A DNA stretch of 54,708 nt, taken from NCBI RefSeq assembly GCF_039962115.1, contig NZ_JAMPKJ010000041.1:1-54708 (forward strand). Direction: 5' to 3'. A model generated the notes under the pieces. It had not been told where the DNA came from and did not search any database. It saw only the letters and a program-made list of their open reading frames with translations. The position numbers and the translations under genes were made by a program. This DNA is from Funiculus sociatus GB2-C1 (GTDB lineage: Bacteria > Cyanobacteriota > Cyanobacteriia > Cyanobacteriales > FACHB-T130). This document shows, in pieces, positions 27,685 to 36,493 of this stretch (its first letter is position 1; the number at the start of each line of letters is the position of its first letter).

Positions 27685-27997
27685 ATTTTGTCTTTACTAG
27701 CTGTTTTGAGAGTAACAATCTCTGCGGGTTTATTTCCTGGTAGTGGGAATAGATCACCAACACGAGGATGTCCAAGCTAATTAATCTATCCCAAAAACCC
27801 CAGTGGATGCCATAGTTACTTTGAACTGCCTAATCATACGCGATCGCGCTCTTGCGCGGTCTTGTACAATGTCAAACTGATAAAGCTCCTTGACCATATC
27901 GGTTATTAAGCTGTTCCGCAAGTCCCACAGATTCTTTTGCACCGGGAAACTCAGAGCTAGTCATTATTCATTAGTTTTTTATATACACTTGACAAAA

Positions 27998-30151
27998 ATG
28001 AAATTTCCCCCACTTTGGCTCGGCATATTTCTGGTTTCGCTAGCGCTGCGTGTTGTAGCAATTACCGTTCCCATTAATTCGGACGAAGTGTTGTGGATGA
28101 CTCGCGGCAGCACCTTTATCAAGCACTTGTTGGAGGGAGACTTAACTGGCACATATCTTCGTCATCATCCGGGCGTAACCAATATGTGGCTGATTGGCAT
28201 TAGTATGTTATTCAATTGTCAGCTGCACAGGCTGTTTCCAGGTTTAGATCAGCCAGCAAATTTAGATGCTTGTTTGGATACCGTTCAGTTTCCCATAGCC
28301 TTTTACGTGCTGCCTCGCCTGCTACAGGCAGCGATCGCTTCCGGTTGTATGGTGTACCTATATGTACTCACCAAAAGGCTTTTGGGGCGATCTGTAGCGC
28401 TGTGTACCCTAAGTTTACTGCTACTAGAACCGTTCTTTTTAGCTTATCAGCGCTACCTCACCACCGATGCGCTAATGGCTGACTTTAGCGTTTTGGCGTT
28501 GCTATTGTTTCTGCTTTATCTGCGGGGGGATGTCCGGCGCGATCGCAAATTACTCATTCTCTCTGGTGCGTTCATGGGGTTGGCGACGGTTACAAAAGTA
28601 ACTGCGCTGTTTCTCTTGCCTGCTATTACTATCTGGGTAGTACTGAGTGAGTTCGGAGTTTGGCGAATTCCTCAAAAAGGTTGGAAGCGTCGATTTGCGG
28701 ATCTCCGGTGGTGGGGAGGCAGCATCTTAGTTACAATTATTGCGATTTGGCCTGCAATGTGGGTGTCACCCTCCTATGTTGTGAGTCAGATTTACAAAGG
28801 CGTGTTGAATGAGTCCGCTAGAGGTCTTCTTTTCTTTTTAGGACAGATTACTGATTCGCCGGGAGTTATTTTTTATCCGCTAGTGCTGGCTTATCGTCTC
28901 TCCCCAGTGTTGCAAGTGGGGTTACTGGCTGTGGGTGCAGTGTTGGTGATACCCAGGCTGCGACGTGGTAGAGATAAGCCAGACCTAACCCTCTTGGGGG
29001 AACCGGATTTGGGGGAGAGGTTAGACCAACGCCTAGCGGGGAAAAACCCCGTGGTAAAGACTGGCGTGCAGAGGTTAGCCGAAAAGTTTTGCCAGCAGGA
29101 AGTTATTGCACTTGCATTAGTACCCTTGTGTGTCCTACTTATCCTCTCGGCTAGCGATAGTAAGATCGACCGTTACATTAATCTTTTCTTGCCAGTGCTG
29201 GCGATCTTGGCTGCGGTTGGCTGGTTAGAAATTGCCCGTTGGCTGCGGTTTGGCGCGGGTAAGATTAATCGAGGCGTAACGAGTGCGATCGCGCTGTTTT
29301 TATTGCAACTAATCTTCCTTGTACCCTACTGCCCTTATTACTTGAGCTACTATAACCCGTTATTCGGTGGTTCGCGGGTTGCCAAAGATATATTTATGAT
29401 TGGTCAAGGCGAGGGTCTTGACCTTGCCGCTAAATGGTTGAACCAGTTACCTAACGCTAAACAAATCGTAGCAGCTAGTTGGTCAGGGAGGGCTTTTGGG
29501 GCATATTTTCAAGGTCAAACTATCTCAATATACAAATTCGTCGAACCTGAACAGCCTTGGACAAAGGCTAATCGCGTGGTCTTGTACTACAACCAATTCC
29601 AGCGTCAGTTGCCAGATCCAAAGATGCTAGCTTACTTTGGGGCGCAGCAACCTTTACATACCGTGCGGCTGCACGATATTGACTATGCAAAAATCTATCC
29701 TGGTGCGGTTCCCTTAGCTGAAGATTTAAAACGCATCCAGTTTCCTCTCGACTTGTATTTCGGGGAACAAGTACGCCTGCGCGGTTATGATCTTAAAACA
29801 TCAAAATCTTCTTTAAGTCAAGAGGTTTTAGTAACATTTTATTGGGAATTTCTGACACCATTGCCGCCAGATTTGACGATTAATATTAGTTTGCGCGATC
29901 GCGTTGCCCCAATCGCTACTCGCGAGGGAAAACCACTGGACGGCTATCTTTCCCAAGCTCAAACACCCTCAGGCTCACTATTGCGCGATGTCCACAAGCT
30001 AACACTACCCCCCGGTACGCCACCCCAGCGTTACCGCCTTGAAGTGGGGTGGTTCTCCGATAGCAACAAACAAGCCTTGCCAGTACGCGATGCGACAGGA
30101 AATTCCCCAGGAACCCAGGCAGTTATTGGCGAAGTCGAGGTCGTAAATTGA
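27998..30151 (+). CDS. GT39-like membrane glycosyltransferase with C-terminal domain
   Basis: A 717-residue polytopic protein if it starts at ATG 27998 (MKFPPLWLG). A TTG at 27890 would add 36 non-conserved residues. VPINSDEVLWMTRGSTF in the first loop carries the GT39 acidic residues. Around a dozen hydrophobic segments follow (to about residue 480). The last 200 residues are soluble and beta-rich (LDLYFGEQVRLRGYD, VLVTFYWEFL), resembling domains fused to GT39 proteins in cyanobacteria. Residues about 322-358 contain a translated intergenic-type repeat (DLTLLGEPDLGERLDQRLAG). It probably modifies a periplasmic glycan or protein; the substrate is unknown. Confidence 0.82.
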   Translation: MKFPPLWLGIFLVSLALRVVAITVPINSDEVLWMTRGSTFIKHLLEGDLTGTYLRHHPGVTNMWLIGISMLFNCQLHRLFPGLDQPANLDACLDTVQFPIAFYVLPRLLQAAIASGCMVYLYVLTKRLLGRSVALCTLSLLLLEPFFLAYQRYLTTDALMADFSVLALLLFLLYLRGDVRRDRKLLILSGAFMGLATVTKVTALFLLPAITIWVVLSEFGVWRIPQKGWKRRFADLRWWGGSILVTIIAIWPAMWVSPSYVVSQIYKGVLNESARGLLFFLGQITDSPGVIFYPLVLAYRLSPVLQVGLLAVGAVLVIPRLRRGRDKPDLTLLGEPDLGERLDQRLAGKNPVVKTGVQRLAEKFCQQEVIALALVPLCVLLILSASDSKIDRYINLFLPVLAILAAVGWLEIARWLRFGAGKINRGVTSAIALFLLQLIFLVPYCPYYLSYYNPLFGGSRVAKDIFMIGQGEGLDLAAKWLNQLPNAKQIVAASWSGRAFGAYFQGQTISIYKFVEPEQPWTKANRVVLYYNQFQRQLPDPKMLAYFGAQQPLHTVRLHDIDYAKIYPGAVPLAEDLKRIQFPLDLYFGEQVRLRGYDLKTSKSSLSQEVLVTFYWEFLTPLPPDLTINISLRDRVAPIATREGKPLDGYLSQAQTPSGSLLRDVHKLTLPPGTPPQRYRLEVGWFSDSNKQALPVRDATGNSPGTQAVIGEVEVVN

Positions 30152-30203
30152 CACTCCCCACGGCAATACTTTTCCGTTAGTGCCATGAACCTCCAAACTC
30201 CCG

Positions 30204-30367
30204 CTTAAAAAGGCGGATTGCAGGGTGGTTTCATTTATTAAAAGAAAATTCTGTAACGTTGATTTTGTTTAGTGGTAGGGGCATGGTATTGCCATGCCCC
30301 TACAAAATCTCGCAATTTCCGATATTTTCTAAGGGTTGTATGAAACCACCCTGCCCTTTTTAAGGGG
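30204..30367. mobile_element. MITE-like palindromic element without a gene
   Basis: Terminal inverted repeats of about 28 bases: CTTAAAAAGG plus CAGGGTGGTTTCAT on the left (204-213, 221-234) and ATGAAACCACCCTG plus CCTTTTTAAG on the right (30340-30353, 30355-30364). The left arm has a seven-base insertion between its halves. Inside lies a second palindrome GTAGGGGCATGG (30275-30286) and CCATGCCCCTAC (30292-30303). The 164-base element has no coding frame. It lies downstream of both a plus-strand GT39 gene and a minus-strand export gene, so it may work as a bidirectional transcript end. Mobility is inference. Confidence 0.7.
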
Positions 30368-30422
30368 ATTGGGGGATCAAATGTATTGCATCAAAAAAGT
30401 GAATTCGGGTAAATTCACGTTT

Positions 30423-31913
30423 TTACTGAAAGATCCTGAAAAAGTTAAAGAAAGTGAAAATACTCCCAACCGGACTTAAAATCGTGCCTAGAGTATCTGA
30501 GACACTAGCAAGACCGGAGCGGTTTACAACAACTACATCGTTATTCCGCAGAATGGGATTGCTTTGATCGTTGATCCCCTGAGCCAAATTTATATCCACC
30601 GTTCGTTTAGAGACGGTGCCGTTGGGGTTGAGGCGAATCAGATCAACCCGGCTCTTGCGGGCGCGATTGTTGAACCCGCCAGCTGCCAGCAGCGCTTGAT
30701 TTAAAGGGGTGTTGGGTGGCACCTCCACAGACCCAGGTCGGGCGACTTCCCCGACCACATTCACTCTAATGAGATTAGGAGAAAAACTAGCTGCTGCTAT
30801 TTGGGGTGCTTCTGCTGGGTCTATGTTAGTGGCTGTGGGAATTGCAATAGTATCTCCCTCTTGCAAAATTGCATCTTGAGCCAGATCCCCGCCTTGTAAT
30901 AGTTGCCAGAGGTCTACGGCGATCAACTGTTCGGCACCTGTTCTGGTGGGGCGGCGGATTTCGACGCGGCGAATGTCAGCTGAGGGTGTAATACCGCCAG
31001 CGAGTTGAATTGCCCGCGTGACTGTGGGGCGATCGCCTACAACATTTCCGGCTCCACCGGGAAGGGCGCTGGGTCCAGTGACTCCGGCGGGATTCTGAAC
31101 GACGTTTCCTGACGTAACCGTATAGGGGCCGGGACGCAATACTTCACCGACAACAATAATTTTCAGCGGTACGTTTGGCTGGGATGCAAAGGTGGCATCA
31201 GCTAGTAGACGGTTTTCGGCGCTATTGAGAGTCGTGGTTGTGGGGATAAAAATTGTATCGCCATCGCGCAGAGAGATGTCTTGACTCAGGTCGCCGTTCC
31301 TGAGTAAATCAAAAAGATCGACGTTGAACTGTTGCTGGCTTCCAGGGGCGCCCCGGCGGCGGATCTGTACAGAACGGACGTTTGCTACTTGGGTAATGCC
31401 TCCAGCCAGCTGAAGTGCCTGAGTAACTGTGGGAAATGTTCTACCTTCAGTTAGGGGAACGGTGTAGGAACCGGGACGAGTGACTTCTCCGGCGACGCTG
31501 AGTTTGACGGGACGGGGCAAGAGCAGACTCACGGTGAGTACGGGGCGTCTGACAAAGCGAGCATAAAGGTTAGAAATTCTATCGCTTGCTTGTCTGATTG
31601 TCAGTCCCTCAACTTCTACGCTGCCGACGATTGGCAGGTTGAGGGTGCCATCGACTAAAACCTGATATTCGCCGCTGTATTCGGGAACGTCAAAAATATC
31701 CAGACGAATGCGATCGCCCCCTCCCAATGTGTAAGCTGTTTCTGTCGGCGCTCGATTGACATTTGGAACGTTTTGTGTTGGCGGAGCGGGAGGCGGCTGG
31801 AGATTAGGAAGTTGAGCCATTACCGGAAGGGAAGCGTTCGTGGAAGCGATCGCTACCACAGAGAAACCCGCAATCGGTCGAAGCAGAAATCGACGAAAAC
31901 TAGCACCAGTCAT
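30423..31913 (-). CDS. Wza-like polysaccharide export protein (SLBB)
   Basis: A 496-residue outer-membrane export protein. The N-terminal hydrophobic segment (FSVVAIASTNASLPVMA, residues about 17-33) is a signal peptide ending VMAQ. A Poly_export domain begins at about residue 60 (YTLGGGDRIRLDIFDVPEYSG). Three SLBB domains follow (VAGEVTRPGSYTV, VVGEVLRPGPYTV, VVGEVARPGSVEV). It would assemble a periplasmic ring and channel for secretion of the polymer made by the neighbouring cluster. Long proline-rich linker PPPAPPTQNVP follows the signal peptide. It is divergent from the SLH gene. It lacks an obvious lipobox, unlike E. coli Wza. Confidence 0.9.
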   Translation of the reverse strand: MTGASFRRFLLRPIAGFSVVAIASTNASLPVMAQLPNLQPPPAPPTQNVPNVNRAPTETAYTLGGGDRIRLDIFDVPEYSGEYQVLVDGTLNLPIVGSVEVEGLTIRQASDRISNLYARFVRRPVLTVSLLLPRPVKLSVAGEVTRPGSYTVPLTEGRTFPTVTQALQLAGGITQVANVRSVQIRRRGAPGSQQQFNVDLFDLLRNGDLSQDISLRDGDTIFIPTTTTLNSAENRLLADATFASQPNVPLKIIVVGEVLRPGPYTVTSGNVVQNPAGVTGPSALPGGAGNVVGDRPTVTRAIQLAGGITPSADIRRVEIRRPTRTGAEQLIAVDLWQLLQGGDLAQDAILQEGDTIAIPTATNIDPAEAPQIAAASFSPNLIRVNVVGEVARPGSVEVPPNTPLNQALLAAGGFNNRARKSRVDLIRLNPNGTVSKRTVDINLAQGINDQSNPILRNNDVVVVNRSGLASVSDTLGTILSPVGSIFTFFNFFRIFQ

Positions 31914-32066
31914 AGAAAAATTACCGCCTATGTCAGATTGTTTTTTTGCGCTTACGTTAGCACTATGTATTCAAAAACTATTGAGTTTCGTTACACAAAG
32001 TCACGCCTATGACGGATAGAATCCCAAAAAAGTTGCAATATATAGTTGAATGACAACCGTAATTTT

Positions 32067-32088
32067 CTCAAAGTCGTGTAACTTTGAG
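32067..32088 (+). promoter_or_regulatory. Hairpin in the leader of the SLH-domain gene
   Basis: CTCAAAGT (32067-32074) pairs perfectly with ACTTTGAG (32081-32088) over the loop CGTGTA. It lies 41 bases before the start codon at 32130 and would fold in the 5' untranslated leader if transcription starts upstream. It could also be a regulator site between the divergent export and SLH genes. Confidence 0.4.
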
Positions 32089-32129
32089 GTGACAATAGAA
32101 ATTGCGGCAAGTAGAGGAGTGGTAAGGTC

Positions 32130-33848
32130 ATGACACCAGCAAAGGGTAGGGGTCGTTTAAATCAAATAAACAGGAAGCTGTGGTACAGAGTACCCATCTT
32201 AATGAGTTTCTTTGTGGGCAGTGGGGGAATCTACGCGGTAAACAGTTGGGCTTCCCCGGCAGCAAATTCTAGGATAGTGGCATCAAACCCCAGAGGGAGC
32301 GGAGCCACTGGGGAAGCACTCATGGAAACCATTATGGGGGCTGATGCTCTGCGTCCACCAACGAACCCGCCTGCTGGAGGAACCGCCACCAGATCCAATT
32401 CGGCGCGGCAGAGAAAGAGCGTACAGCAACGCCCGGTGATTAAAGCCCCAGCGAGAGTGGCTCAAGCAGTAAGCAGCTTCCCTGATGTTCAGGGAAACTG
32501 GGCGCAAGCTTTTATTGAAGAACTGGCAGCCAGAGAAGTTATCGTCGGCTTTCCCGATGGCACCTTCCGCCCGAATGAACCCGTTACCCGCGCTCAGTTC
32601 GCCGCCATGATCCGGAAGGCGTTCCAAACATCTGCCACTCGCCAAGCAGTGGATTTTGTAGATGTACCTCCGAATTTCTGGGCTTATACGGCAATTCAGG
32701 AAGCATACCGGACTGGATTTTTGGAAGGGTATCCTAATCGAGTTTTCCTTCCCAATCAAAGTATCCCTCGCGTCCAAGCTTTAGTCTCATTGGCGACCGG
32801 GCTTAACCTTCAACCGACGCAAAACGTAGCTTTAAATACCTTTTATCAGGATGCTGCCAGCATACCTGACTATGCGCGGATTGCGATCGCAGCTGCCACC
32901 GAAAATCAACTTGTTGTCAATTTTCCCAACGTTGCTCTGCTTAATCCTAATCAGGTAGCAACTCGTGCCGACGTAGCAGCGTTTATCTACCAGGCGTTAG
33001 TTAACGCGGGGCAATTGCAGCCGCTACCCGCAACCAACGTAGCTACTCGTTACATTGTCGGCTACGAACCACCAGTAGCATCAACACCCCCACTTACCGC
33101 CGAACAAGTTGCAGCCCTCAGACAGCAGTATCGACTTCCCGAACCATCTATAGTAGAAGAACTACGGCGCTTAATTGGCGGTAACTCCAGTATTGGTACA
33201 CCCACAGGTTTCGGCGCTGACCGGGGACAGGCATATATCGGCGCAGGCTACCAAGAAAGAACCCGTGGCACTAATCAGGATGACGGGGTGATTGCAGCTG
33301 GTATTGGTCTTGGTGATGCCAGAAAAGCCGTTGGTGTAGAAGGCACAGTCTCAATTTATGACCTGTTCGGCGATGATAGCTTCGAGGATGGCGGCATTAG
33401 CTTCAAAGTTCACCGTCTGTTTGGCGAGGACTTAGCAGTTGCTGTAGGAGTTGAAAATTTCGATACCTTTGGAAATCCCGACCCCGGCTACAGCACCGTT
33501 TATGGTGTCGTCAGTAAAGTTTTCCCACTAGCATCTCGGACAACATCCGGCTTTACCCCTTCTGTCACCGCTTCTGTGGGCTTGGGCGGCGGTCGCTTCC
33601 GTTCCCTCGCTGATATTAGGGCTGGCAGAGATTCTGTGAATCCGTTTGGTAGCGTCGGCGTGCGGGTGGCTCAACCCATCTCCCTTATTGCAGAATGGAG
33701 TGGTCAAGATTTGAATTTGGGTGCTTCTATCGCTCCATTCCCGAATATACCGCTGATCATCACCCCAGGTGTTGCCGATGTGACGGGTAATGCTGGTAGT
33801 GGTGGAGGAAGGTTTATTCTGGGTGTAGGTTATGGCATCACCTTCTAA
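32130..33848 (+). CDS. SLH-domain outer-membrane protein
   Basis: A 572-residue envelope protein. A hydrophobic stretch at about residues 20-38 (VPILMSFFVGSGGIYAVNSW) is the signal anchor or signal peptide. A low-complexity linker follows, then three SLH domains: FPDVQGNWAQAFIEEL (about 117), FVDVPPNFWAYTAIQE (about 183) and FYQDAASIPDYARIAI (about 248). The C-terminal 200 residues (GTVSIYDLFGDDSFEDGG, HRLFGEDLAVAVGVENF, ends GVGYGITF) are rich in alternating beta pattern and end in an aromatic residue, as in outer-membrane barrels. GGAG is 12 bases before the ATG. It likely anchors the outer membrane to peptidoglycan-linked polymer. Confidence 0.82.
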   Translation: MTPAKGRGRLNQINRKLWYRVPILMSFFVGSGGIYAVNSWASPAANSRIVASNPRGSGATGEALMETIMGADALRPPTNPPAGGTATRSNSARQRKSVQQRPVIKAPARVAQAVSSFPDVQGNWAQAFIEELAAREVIVGFPDGTFRPNEPVTRAQFAAMIRKAFQTSATRQAVDFVDVPPNFWAYTAIQEAYRTGFLEGYPNRVFLPNQSIPRVQALVSLATGLNLQPTQNVALNTFYQDAASIPDYARIAIAAATENQLVVNFPNVALLNPNQVATRADVAAFIYQALVNAGQLQPLPATNVATRYIVGYEPPVASTPPLTAEQVAALRQQYRLPEPSIVEELRRLIGGNSSIGTPTGFGADRGQAYIGAGYQERTRGTNQDDGVIAAGIGLGDARKAVGVEGTVSIYDLFGDDSFEDGGISFKVHRLFGEDLAVAVGVENFDTFGNPDPGYSTVYGVVSKVFPLASRTTSGFTPSVTASVGLGGGRFRSLADIRAGRDSVNPFGSVGVRVAQPISLIAEWSGQDLNLGASIAPFPNIPLIITPGVADVTGNAGSGGGRFILGVGYGITF

Positions 33849-33871
33849 AAGGCAAAAAAAACTTTTGCCTT
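33849..33871 (+). terminator. Hairpin after the SLH gene
   Basis: AAGGCAAAA (33849-33857) pairs with TTTTGCCTT (33863-33871) right after the stop codon. There is no trailing T-run; the stem itself contains four T. It may reduce read-through into the next gene. Confidence 0.5.
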
Positions 33872-33918
33872 AGGCAATGTGTAGTAGGTATTTCATTTAT
33901 AGAACTGGGAAAAATTGT

Positions 33919-34470
33919 ATGGTTCTCAAACGTTTTTCTTTACATCTTGGTCTGAGTTTGGCTGTGGGCTTGTCTCTTGTGCTGGCAAACACAAAAGCTC
34001 ATGCTCAAGTGGGCAACGCTTCCGATATTACTGGGCCAATTCCCACGACTAGCGACATTGTTAACGGCGCTTTCATCCCCAGCGGAGGCGGAGCATCTGG
34101 CAGAATATCATTTAGAAATTCCGATGCTGTTAATCGAGCAGCTGACTCAATTAATTCTCAGCTAGCAAATAGCAGCTTAGGGAGTGTATTAACTGGTAGT
34201 GGAAATGTTTCAACTAACGCTAGCCAGATTATCACCACTCTAGGTAATGCTTCTGGAGGCAGCAATCCAGCGCTGGTGAGAAATCTGCTTGCCAGCTTGC
34301 AAGGACTAACATCAAATGGTACGGTCAATGCAGGTGAGCTGAGGGCAGCAATTGCCGCTTATAATGCTTTGATAAATGGCAGTGGTGGTGAGTTTTTGAA
34401 CGGTCGTCCAGACGAATTGCTGACTATCCGAGCAGTTTTAGAAGCTTTAGTTAATGCTTCAGGTACCTAA
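33919..34470 (+). CDS. Secreted hypothetical protein (183 aa)
   Basis: I do not recognise the family. The N-terminus MVLKRFSLHLGLSLAVGLSL continues to NTKAHAQ, a typical signal peptide with cleavage after AHA. The mature part is small, rich in Gly, Ser, Asn and Ala (SGGGASGRIS, NASGGSNPALVRNLLASL, LINGSGG) and has no membrane segment. An upstream ATG at 33877 would add 14 polar residues and hide the signal peptide, so ATG 33919 is preferred. It follows the SLH gene by 70 bases and could be cotranscribed; a secreted or cell-surface role is inferred. Confidence 0.62.
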   Translation: MVLKRFSLHLGLSLAVGLSLVLANTKAHAQVGNASDITGPIPTTSDIVNGAFIPSGGGASGRISFRNSDAVNRAADSINSQLANSSLGSVLTGSGNVSTNASQIITTLGNASGGSNPALVRNLLASLQGLTSNGTVNAGELRAAIAAYNALINGSGGEFLNGRPDELLTIRAVLEALVNASGT

Positions 34471-34478
34471 CAAGCGAG

Positions 34479-34513
34479 TTAATAGTTGGGAGTTAGTAAC
34501 TCTTAACTATTAA
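34479..34513 (+). terminator. Long hairpin before the polysaccharide operon
   Basis: TTAATAGTT (34479-34487) pairs with AACTATTAA (34505-34513), and inside it GAGTTA (34490-34495) pairs with TAACTC (34497-34502). It begins eight bases after the stop of the secreted-protein gene and precedes the GT2 gene by about 40 bases. It could end the upstream transcript; AT-rich sequence follows but no clean T-run. Confidence 0.55.
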
Positions 34514-34553
34514 CTTAATTAGTTTTCAGCCCATCTTGGACACGTAATTAATC

Positions 34554-35537
34554 ATGTCGCAAGAGCTAAGTATTGGCATAGTAATTCCCTCGTATAACGA
34601 GGGACAAGATTTGGTCAATACGCTCAAAACCATTTTTAATCAAAGTTCTCCGTTTACGGAAGTTATCGTTGTAGATGACTCATCCGATGGAACTGATCGC
34701 TTAGTTGCTGATACTTTTGGGGAGCGGGTAAAATTAATTCACCGCGATCGCGCTTTAGGGCGATCTTCTGCACGTAATGTAGGCGTACAGCGTGCCACAT
34801 CTGATGTAGTGGTAATTCTAAATGCTGATGTCAGCTTGCCACATAATTTTTGTGAACAAGTAAAACAAAAATACACTCACGAAAATTGCGATGCTTTGGG
34901 AGTGGAATTAGTTGTTACTAATATTCAGCATCCATACCCACGCTATCGTTACGCAATGCACTTAACTTACTACACCGGAAAAGGTGGTTGGACAGAAGGT
35001 TTTTCTGTCCGTCGCGAAGCTTTTTTGAAAACTAATGGCTTCCCGGATGGATACATTTTGCCAATTTTAGCGGGTGAAGATGTTAAGTTTGTCCGCGATT
35101 TAGAACGAACAGGAGCAAAAATCTGTTTTGACTATAATTTGAAAGTTAGCACAGTGACACCTGAAGATGCAGCAGAAATTACAAGTCAACTGCGGGGACG
35201 TGCCTCTCTGCGAACTTTATACTTTGTTTATGACAAGTCTTGGGTGGCGCTGTTGCTGCGTTGCTTGTTTAAGCATCTGCGGCGAATAGTTGTTGTCGGA
35301 ACAGTAATTCCTGTTTTTTGTCAAGTTTTTTGGTTGTGGGTGCATTTTAATCATGGATGGCAAGATTTAGCCCATTATGCCAAATATGTTTTGTATGAGA
35401 AGTGGTTGCGATCGCGTCAAGAATGGTTAGACTTAGCAATGTTCTTCAAACTATATAGGCAGAAAGGTTTTAGTGTAGTTGATATTATCTTCAAAAGACC
35501 ATCTCAACTCATTGCTACTGCGCCTGTTCATGATTAA
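34554..35537 (+). CDS. Family 2 glycosyltransferase
   Basis: A 327-residue GT-A fold enzyme. The opening LSIGIVIPSYNEGQDLVNTL, nucleotide-binding VVDDSSDGTDRLV and RALGRSSARNVGV are typical of GT2. The usual DxD is replaced by NAD in ILNADVSLP. A GRASLRTLYF region and two hydrophobic segments near residues 245-275 (IVVVGTVIPVFCQVFWLWV) suggest membrane attachment. It is the first gene of the operon-like run and is followed after two bases by a methyltransferase. It adds a sugar to the lipid-linked repeat unit; the sugar is unknown. Confidence 0.86.
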   Translation: MSQELSIGIVIPSYNEGQDLVNTLKTIFNQSSPFTEVIVVDDSSDGTDRLVADTFGERVKLIHRDRALGRSSARNVGVQRATSDVVVILNADVSLPHNFCEQVKQKYTHENCDALGVELVVTNIQHPYPRYRYAMHLTYYTGKGGWTEGFSVRREAFLKTNGFPDGYILPILAGEDVKFVRDLERTGAKICFDYNLKVSTVTPEDAAEITSQLRGRASLRTLYFVYDKSWVALLLRCLFKHLRRIVVVGTVIPVFCQVFWLWVHFNHGWQDLAHYAKYVLYEKWLRSRQEWLDLAMFFKLYRQKGFSVVDIIFKRPSQLIATAPVHD

Positions 35538-35539
35538 TT

Positions 35540-36481
35540 ATGCTTGATACTACTGACTTGTCGCCAGCAGATTTTCAGTTCGATCCGGATATTGGGTTGG
35601 GAGTACGCGATCGCCTCAGAGATATTGCCGACACTTTAATTAGACGATCCCTTTATAAAATACTATACGGCAAGAAATTTGTTCATCAACCTTATCCAAT
35701 TGATTTAGTGCTTCCAGAAAAGGGAATGTCCACCCTAGCAAGACGGCTGTGGGTTAACCGATACATGCCTTTGCAAAACTCGCGCATACTTGTGATTGGT
35801 TGCGGTACTGCATGGGATTTTGGTTCTTATTTACGCTTTAAACCCAAAGAAATTGTAGGCGTAGACCTATACAATTTTACAAGTAGCTGGCAACAGGTTC
35901 AAGAATATGTTAAAAAAGCTGGGTTGCCAACGCAAGTCGATTTTATTCAAACAGATATTGCTAAACTTGAAAAAACTGTACTAGGAAAGTTTGACATTAT
36001 TTGCAGCGATGCCGTCTTTGAACACTGCCGGGATATTAAAAATGTAGTAAAAACCTTGTACAAATTGCTCCGCGTAGGAGGGATAATGTACGCTGGCTAT
36101 GGGCCTCTCTGGTATTGTTTAGGTGGTGACCACTTTTCCGGTCGAGGTGGACTTGAAAACGGCTACAATCATTTGATATTGGAGCCAGCAGCCTACCAAA
36201 ATTACTATCGTGCATATTTGCGAGATGCTGCATATGAGCTGCAAAATGGCGGTAGGTATATAGAATTGGATTTATTTAGTAAACTTTCTAGTCAGGAGTA
36301 TTTTGAATTATACGAAGAAGCAGGGTTTCAACTAAAAGCTTTAATTGTTGAATTTAGTAGAGAGGCGGAGTTGGTAAAATCTAAACCGATATTTAAAAAG
36401 GTAATAGAGAAAAATCCTCACTTGTTAGTTGAGGATTTCTCGCTGAAAACTCACTTGGTTATTCTGGATAAACCATTTTAG
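35540..36481 (+). CDS. SAM-dependent methyltransferase (class I)
   Basis: A 313-residue protein with the Rossmann-type motif I ILVIGCGTAWDFGSYL (about residues 81-96), an acidic end of strand two (VGVDLYNFT), and motif FDIICSDAVFEHCRDIKNV followed by LLRVGGIMYAGYGPLW. The last residues are a C-terminal helical region. It starts two bases after the GT2 stop codon and probably is translated with it. It may methylate a sugar of the repeat unit or a nucleotide sugar; no specific substrate can be read. Confidence 0.78.
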   Translation: MLDTTDLSPADFQFDPDIGLGVRDRLRDIADTLIRRSLYKILYGKKFVHQPYPIDLVLPEKGMSTLARRLWVNRYMPLQNSRILVIGCGTAWDFGSYLRFKPKEIVGVDLYNFTSSWQQVQEYVKKAGLPTQVDFIQTDIAKLEKTVLGKFDIICSDAVFEHCRDIKNVVKTLYKLLRVGGIMYAGYGPLWYCLGGDHFSGRGGLENGYNHLILEPAAYQNYYRAYLRDAAYELQNGGRYIELDLFSKLSSQEYFELYEEAGFQLKALIVEFSREAELVKSKPIFKKVIEKNPHLLVEDFSLKTHLVILDKPF

Positions 36482-36493
36482 CAATAAATAAAA

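Noticed and set aside
32283-32777. Minus-strand 164-residue frame under the SLH gene
   Set aside because: It is the antisense of a well-supported coding region with SLH domains and shows no recognised motif or ribosome site.
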